DNA from: Boletus sp. NGJ
Lineage: Eukaryota; Basidiomycota; Agaricomycetes; Boletales; Boletaceae
DNA length: 64,000 nucleotides
Assembly: GCA_019096195.1 (NCBI GenBank)
Contig: JAGTXK010000075.1
Span: 1-64,000, forward strand
Direction of reading: 5' to 3'
The translations under genes and the position numbers were made by a program. This document shows positions 60,201 to 64,000 of the stretch, piece after piece; positions within the stretch are counted from its first letter, which is position 1; each line of letters begins with the position of its first letter. The notes below the pieces were generated by a model. That model was not told the DNA's origin. It did not search any database and saw nothing but the letters and a program-made list of their open reading frames with translations.

Positions 60201-60679
60201 TGTTATAATATAAGAAATTTTCAAACTTTTCAAACAAACACTTACACTTCATTTTCTTCAACTCTTTTCTTCATAAGTCACGTGACTGTGCATGTGACCA
60301 TGGAAACACATCACATGATAGGTCTAGAACCTATGACATCATATGATGTCACACCTCATGTGATCCACGCCTCTTTAATTTCCGCTCTTCTCACACAGCC
60401 CTATTAATCTCCATCTTACTATACTTAGTAATTTATCACACGCACTGCTTGGTCCGTGCGCACTCTCCTCATGTATATAAAGTAGCACTTTGACGACTGG
60501 TATCCCCAGTCTAATCCACTTGTATTTTTCCTCCAACAACTCATTAGCTTTGGCCATTCTAGTCATTGTAGGGTTGGGAACAGTACGGACAACGACTCCC
60601 CACCTGATTTGTTCAGCTAGGATTCGTGTAACCTGCAAATAGTCCTAGCCTTGTGGTTTTGTTCCAAAAGGTCATAACA
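60201..60679 (+). repeat. 5' LTR of chromodomain Gypsy (479 bp)
   Basis: TGTTATAATA…GGTCATAACA, preceded by target duplication GTCTA (60196-60200). A TATA-like TGTATATAAAG lies near 60472-60482. Its partner is the 3' LTR at 3298-3776. Confidence 0.93.
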
Positions 60680-63004
60680 CTTGGATTAGACTATATACAC
60701 AACACTCGGACTCCAGAGCCAAGGAGATTATACGCGGGCCCAGTGTTTAAGGGACATCTGTAGTATTCACCACTTGACGGTGACGAGAAAAGCACTCGCC
60801 GAAATGCTTGCATATACGCTCATCCGGCATCATAAATAAGGATAATGTTGCTGCCGGGCATAGTGCACTAGCCCCACTTCTTAGGTGGTTGCCGATCTAA
60901 GTGTACGCTGATTCTACGATAGTGAATCCAGATTCTCGTGATTACCTGTGACGTCACAAAGTTACGATAAGGAGATTTATCTCGACTTTCTCCCGTGTAA
61001 CGCCTGCTCATAGTAAAGCAGTTATACTCTGGTCCTCCATCACTGCTTGCCCACCATTTTCAACGATCTTTATTTCGACTCCTACGAAGGCGTAGGGACC
61101 CCAGAACCCGATTGTAAGATATTGGGTAGTAAGGTCCTGAAAGAAGACCGACCAAGGAAAAGAAAAACCTATATCAGAAATCCCGACAAAGTCAGACCTC
61201 TCCGTCCCTCCTCCACATTTGCCCTCTACCACATCGCATACTTCCGCTCATATCTTTGTCCAACCTCTCTTCTAAAACCCGTCAACAAATATGTCTCATC
61301 TCGACATTGATGAGCTTGTCCAAAAACTCGCCGACCTTACTCAGGAACGTGATAAAGATAATGTCACCAAGAAAATCGCCGACCCTGGGAAATGGGATGG
61401 CACAAGGTCAACCTTCCACCCATGGTGGATAAAGCTCCGTCTCTGGGTCGACGCTCAGACCTGGAAAAACAACAAGATCATGGACATCGCAGTCCTCTCG
61501 CGCCTCAAGGGAAAGGCAGAAAGTTTTGCTCAACTTGTAATGGAGCACTATCTTGATGAAGAGGCGACCATCGAGACAGACACAAACGGAGTCATGCAGC
61601 CAGCAAAAGGAGCCAATGCGTGGCCAACATGGAACAGGTTGCAAGACCAAATAAAGACGCACTTTTGTATTGATACATTAGTGCACGAGTCTCTGAGGAA
61701 ACTCGAGACTTTGAAACAAAACGGTCATCTCATAGACCTGTTCCTGCAAAAATTCGAGATTCTGAGGAAAGAGTCATACATAGACGACCATCACACTGAA
61801 GTTCTTCTCAAAAAGGCTGTAGATTACAAGATCTATGAGAGATCTTGGCTAAACAGTCCAGCTCGAAACTTCAATTACGAAGATCTGGTCATAAACTACA
61901 GAACAATAGGAAGGGCGTTTGAACAAATAGCGAACAAACGCGGACCGCCCATTCGATCTCAACCTCCTCGTTCATCGTTTCCCTCCTCCTCGTGGGCAGC
62001 CCCCACACAATTCTTACTGCCCCCAATACACGGCAGTGGGCACTCAACCGGGTCGCGGTGCACCCATGGAAATAGGAGTCCAGCAGGCTGGACCTTCGAA
62101 AGAAACAAGGACCTGTTTCCATTGTGGCAAACCCGGCCACATAAAGCCAAACTGCCCCACGAATCCATTCAAACAGACTGGTCGTCCACCAATGCAGAGA
62201 CAGATATGGGATTGGAACCAAGGCTCGTACGTCGAGCAAACCCAGGGAGAAAATGAGTATCCCTCTTTTTTTAATGAACTCCAATCTCAACAATACGCAT
62301 CATGACCACTCCCGCAACCTCCCATAGCTACAGCGGCACCAAGTGTAGCAGCAAGGGCATACGTTTCTGATGAGGCAGAAGTGTATTACAGAGACAAGTT
62401 TGAAGTGGAGGCCAAAGCCAGAGCTGCTCAGGCTTTAAATGGACAGCGCCAATGAGTGAAGAGGGAACTCAGCGGCACGAACAATTTTCTTCTTCTTCTC
62501 TTACAACATGTACCAGTAGCGACTTTCCTATCTCAGATCTTTCTTCTGTTCTACGTAATTTATCAATGGAATCTGTGAGGGCATCTCAATTGAGCGTGGC
62601 ACCGGACTTAAGTGTACTTAATTCCCTCGTCAAACAACAAAAAATATCACGTATCTATAAACCCACAAAGGTTACATTGAACCAAGCATCCACGCTTTCC
62701 TATGGCGGAGAATTCTCCCTCAAAACCATAGTATCGTGCAATGTCAATGGCCAGTGGTCACGTTACCGTTTCCAGTCCCTCCTGGATTCTGGGAGCGTCG
62801 CATACTTTTATTGATCAGGACTACGTTAAACGTCACGGAATTCCCTTTCTATACTATTGATAACCCCATAAAGATACATAACACTGACGGTTCAGAAGGA
62901 GCTATCGGACCGATCCGTCACATGCGTAACACTGATGGTGGAAATTGAAGGACATTATGAAGTAATAGACGCTTACATATCAAAGCTAGGAACCCATCGT
63001 ATGA

Positions 63005-64000
63005 TCATTGGTTATGATTGGCTGTACTGCCACAACCCTGACATCGATTGGATAAAACAAACAATTACTTTTCCCCGCTGTACCTCTTACTGTAAAATTA
63101 TGGGCCTAGGACCCACTTCTTCTTATGAACTGGTTCAGCTTTGTACGATAGAGGAAGGACTCAAAGGGAAAGTTCCACTAACTTATCATGAATTTCTAGA
63201 TGTCTTCTCGGAGAAAGAATCTCAAAGGATGCCTTTACGAAAACACTGGGATCATGCAATCAATCTCAAAGAAGACTTCATCCCAAAGAAAGGACACGTT
63301 ATTCCCCTTTCGGACATTGAGATGGAAGAAGTCAGAACATTCATCGAAAAGGAAGGCTTACATCAAACCCTCAAAATCTCCACAGACATCCCCCATCTTC
63401 TTTATTCCAAAAAAGGACGGTAAAAAATGAATGGTCATGGACTACCAATATTTAAATGAAGGAACCATCAAGAATTCCTATCCACTCCCTCTCATCCCGC
63501 AGTTAATTGATCGACTCAAGAACACGAACCTATTTACGGCTATGGACTTTCGATGGGGATATAACAATGTCCGTATCAAAGAAGGCGATGAATGGAAAGC
63601 AGCCTTCGTCACCCCTATCGGAGCATACGAGCCTACCGTTATGTATTTCGGACTCACAAACTCTTCCCCCACATTCCAAACTATGATGAACGACATATTT
63701 AACTACATGTATGCTGTAGTTGTCATCTACATCGACGACGTCATGAGATTTACATCAAAAAAGACAAAAGAACAACACAAAGAAGTTGTGAAGGAAGTTC
63801 TACACCGCTTACATGAGAACAACCTTTACGTAAAACCAGAAAAGTGGACTTTTTAGGAATGGTCGTATCTAAAGAGGGGGTAGAAATGCAGTCAAAGAAA
63901 GTAGCTGGGGTCATGGATTGGCCAATACCTACACGACTGAAGCAACTCCAAGGCTTCCTTGGACTTTGTAATTATTATAGACGATTCATAGAAGGCTTTG
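63005..64000 (-). repeat. Outer palindrome arm beyond the deletion (right)
   Basis: Partner of 5875-6871. The encoded reverse-transcriptase stretch at 63431-63856 is identical in translation to that at 6019-6444 on the other strand. The match runs to the window edge. Confidence 0.9.

Larger units (their letters stand above)
60201..64000 (+). mobile_element. Chromodomain Ty3/Gypsy fossil, 5' part (right copy)
   Basis: Parts seen: 5' LTR (60201-60679), leader (60680-61290), gag (from 61291, 321 codons open), a CCHC zinc knuckle (about 62125-62165), protease region (about 62450-62960) and reverse transcriptase (from about 63000). It runs off the window. It is the same insertion as 3298-6871, judging by the shared Tc1 target and 5-base duplication. 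It has breaks, at least a few, in the part visible. Family: chromovirus-type Gypsy. LTR divergence of about 2 percent suggests a fairly young insertion. Confidence 0.93.

Overview
The window looks like transposon-filled nuclear DNA of a basidiomycete fungus, most likely an Agaricomycete. The evidence is AT-rich sequence, short introns with CTAAC-type branch sites, and transposon families that are abundant in mushroom-forming fungi (chromodomain Ty3/Gypsy, fungal Tc1, mariner-like 'DDE endonuclease', Fot1/pogo, and tyrosine-recombinase retroelements). I recognise no intact host gene, no tRNA or rRNA, and no CRISPR array in the 64 kb. The species cannot be named from this sequence.

The dominant feature is a giant, almost perfect palindrome. 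Its centre is a single G at 32907. Left position x pairs with right position 65814-x near the centre and with 65811-x further out. The shift comes from only two small length differences that I could find (near 11970 and near 11257). The continuous arms are 6873-32906 and 32908-58938, about 26 kb each. The symmetry does not really end there. Left 6871 and outward pairs again with right 63005 and outward, to the end of the window. The left arm has simply lost the roughly 4.07 kb that the right arm holds at 58939-63004. The inverted repeat therefore covers essentially the whole window, and its outer ends lie beyond it.

Layout of the left arm, mirrored on the right: a Tc1 element (1-1590); the 3' half of a second Tc1 copy (2285-3297), split by a chromodomain Gypsy element (3298-6871); an older Gypsy fossil (6873-11118) carrying LTR-like insertions; a mariner-like transposon with a second 'companion' gene (11119-14186); a fossil tyrosine-recombinase retroelement (about 14187-19480); a four-deep nest at 20275-29645, in which a Tc1 sits in a mariner-like element, which sits in a Fot1/pogo element, which sits in an LTR-like repeat; a second copy of that LTR-like repeat in opposite orientation (about 30100-31210); the C-terminal piece of an abundant fungal protein (31275-31972); and a third mariner-type end whose companion gene is cut by the palindrome centre (about 32112-32906). 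In the right arm the 5' half of the split Tc1 is at 59611-60200 and the Gypsy 5' LTR, gag and pol begin at 60201.

Nothing here forms a host pathway. The most notable points are the palindrome itself and the mariner-like transposons, which repeatedly carry a companion gene (zinc-cluster-like, conserved 'CY.LT.ANI.FWA' and SAM-like domains) next to the transposase. The palindrome could be a real recent fold-back duplication, two near-identical nuclear haplotypes joined head to head, or an assembly artefact; the sequence alone does not decide.
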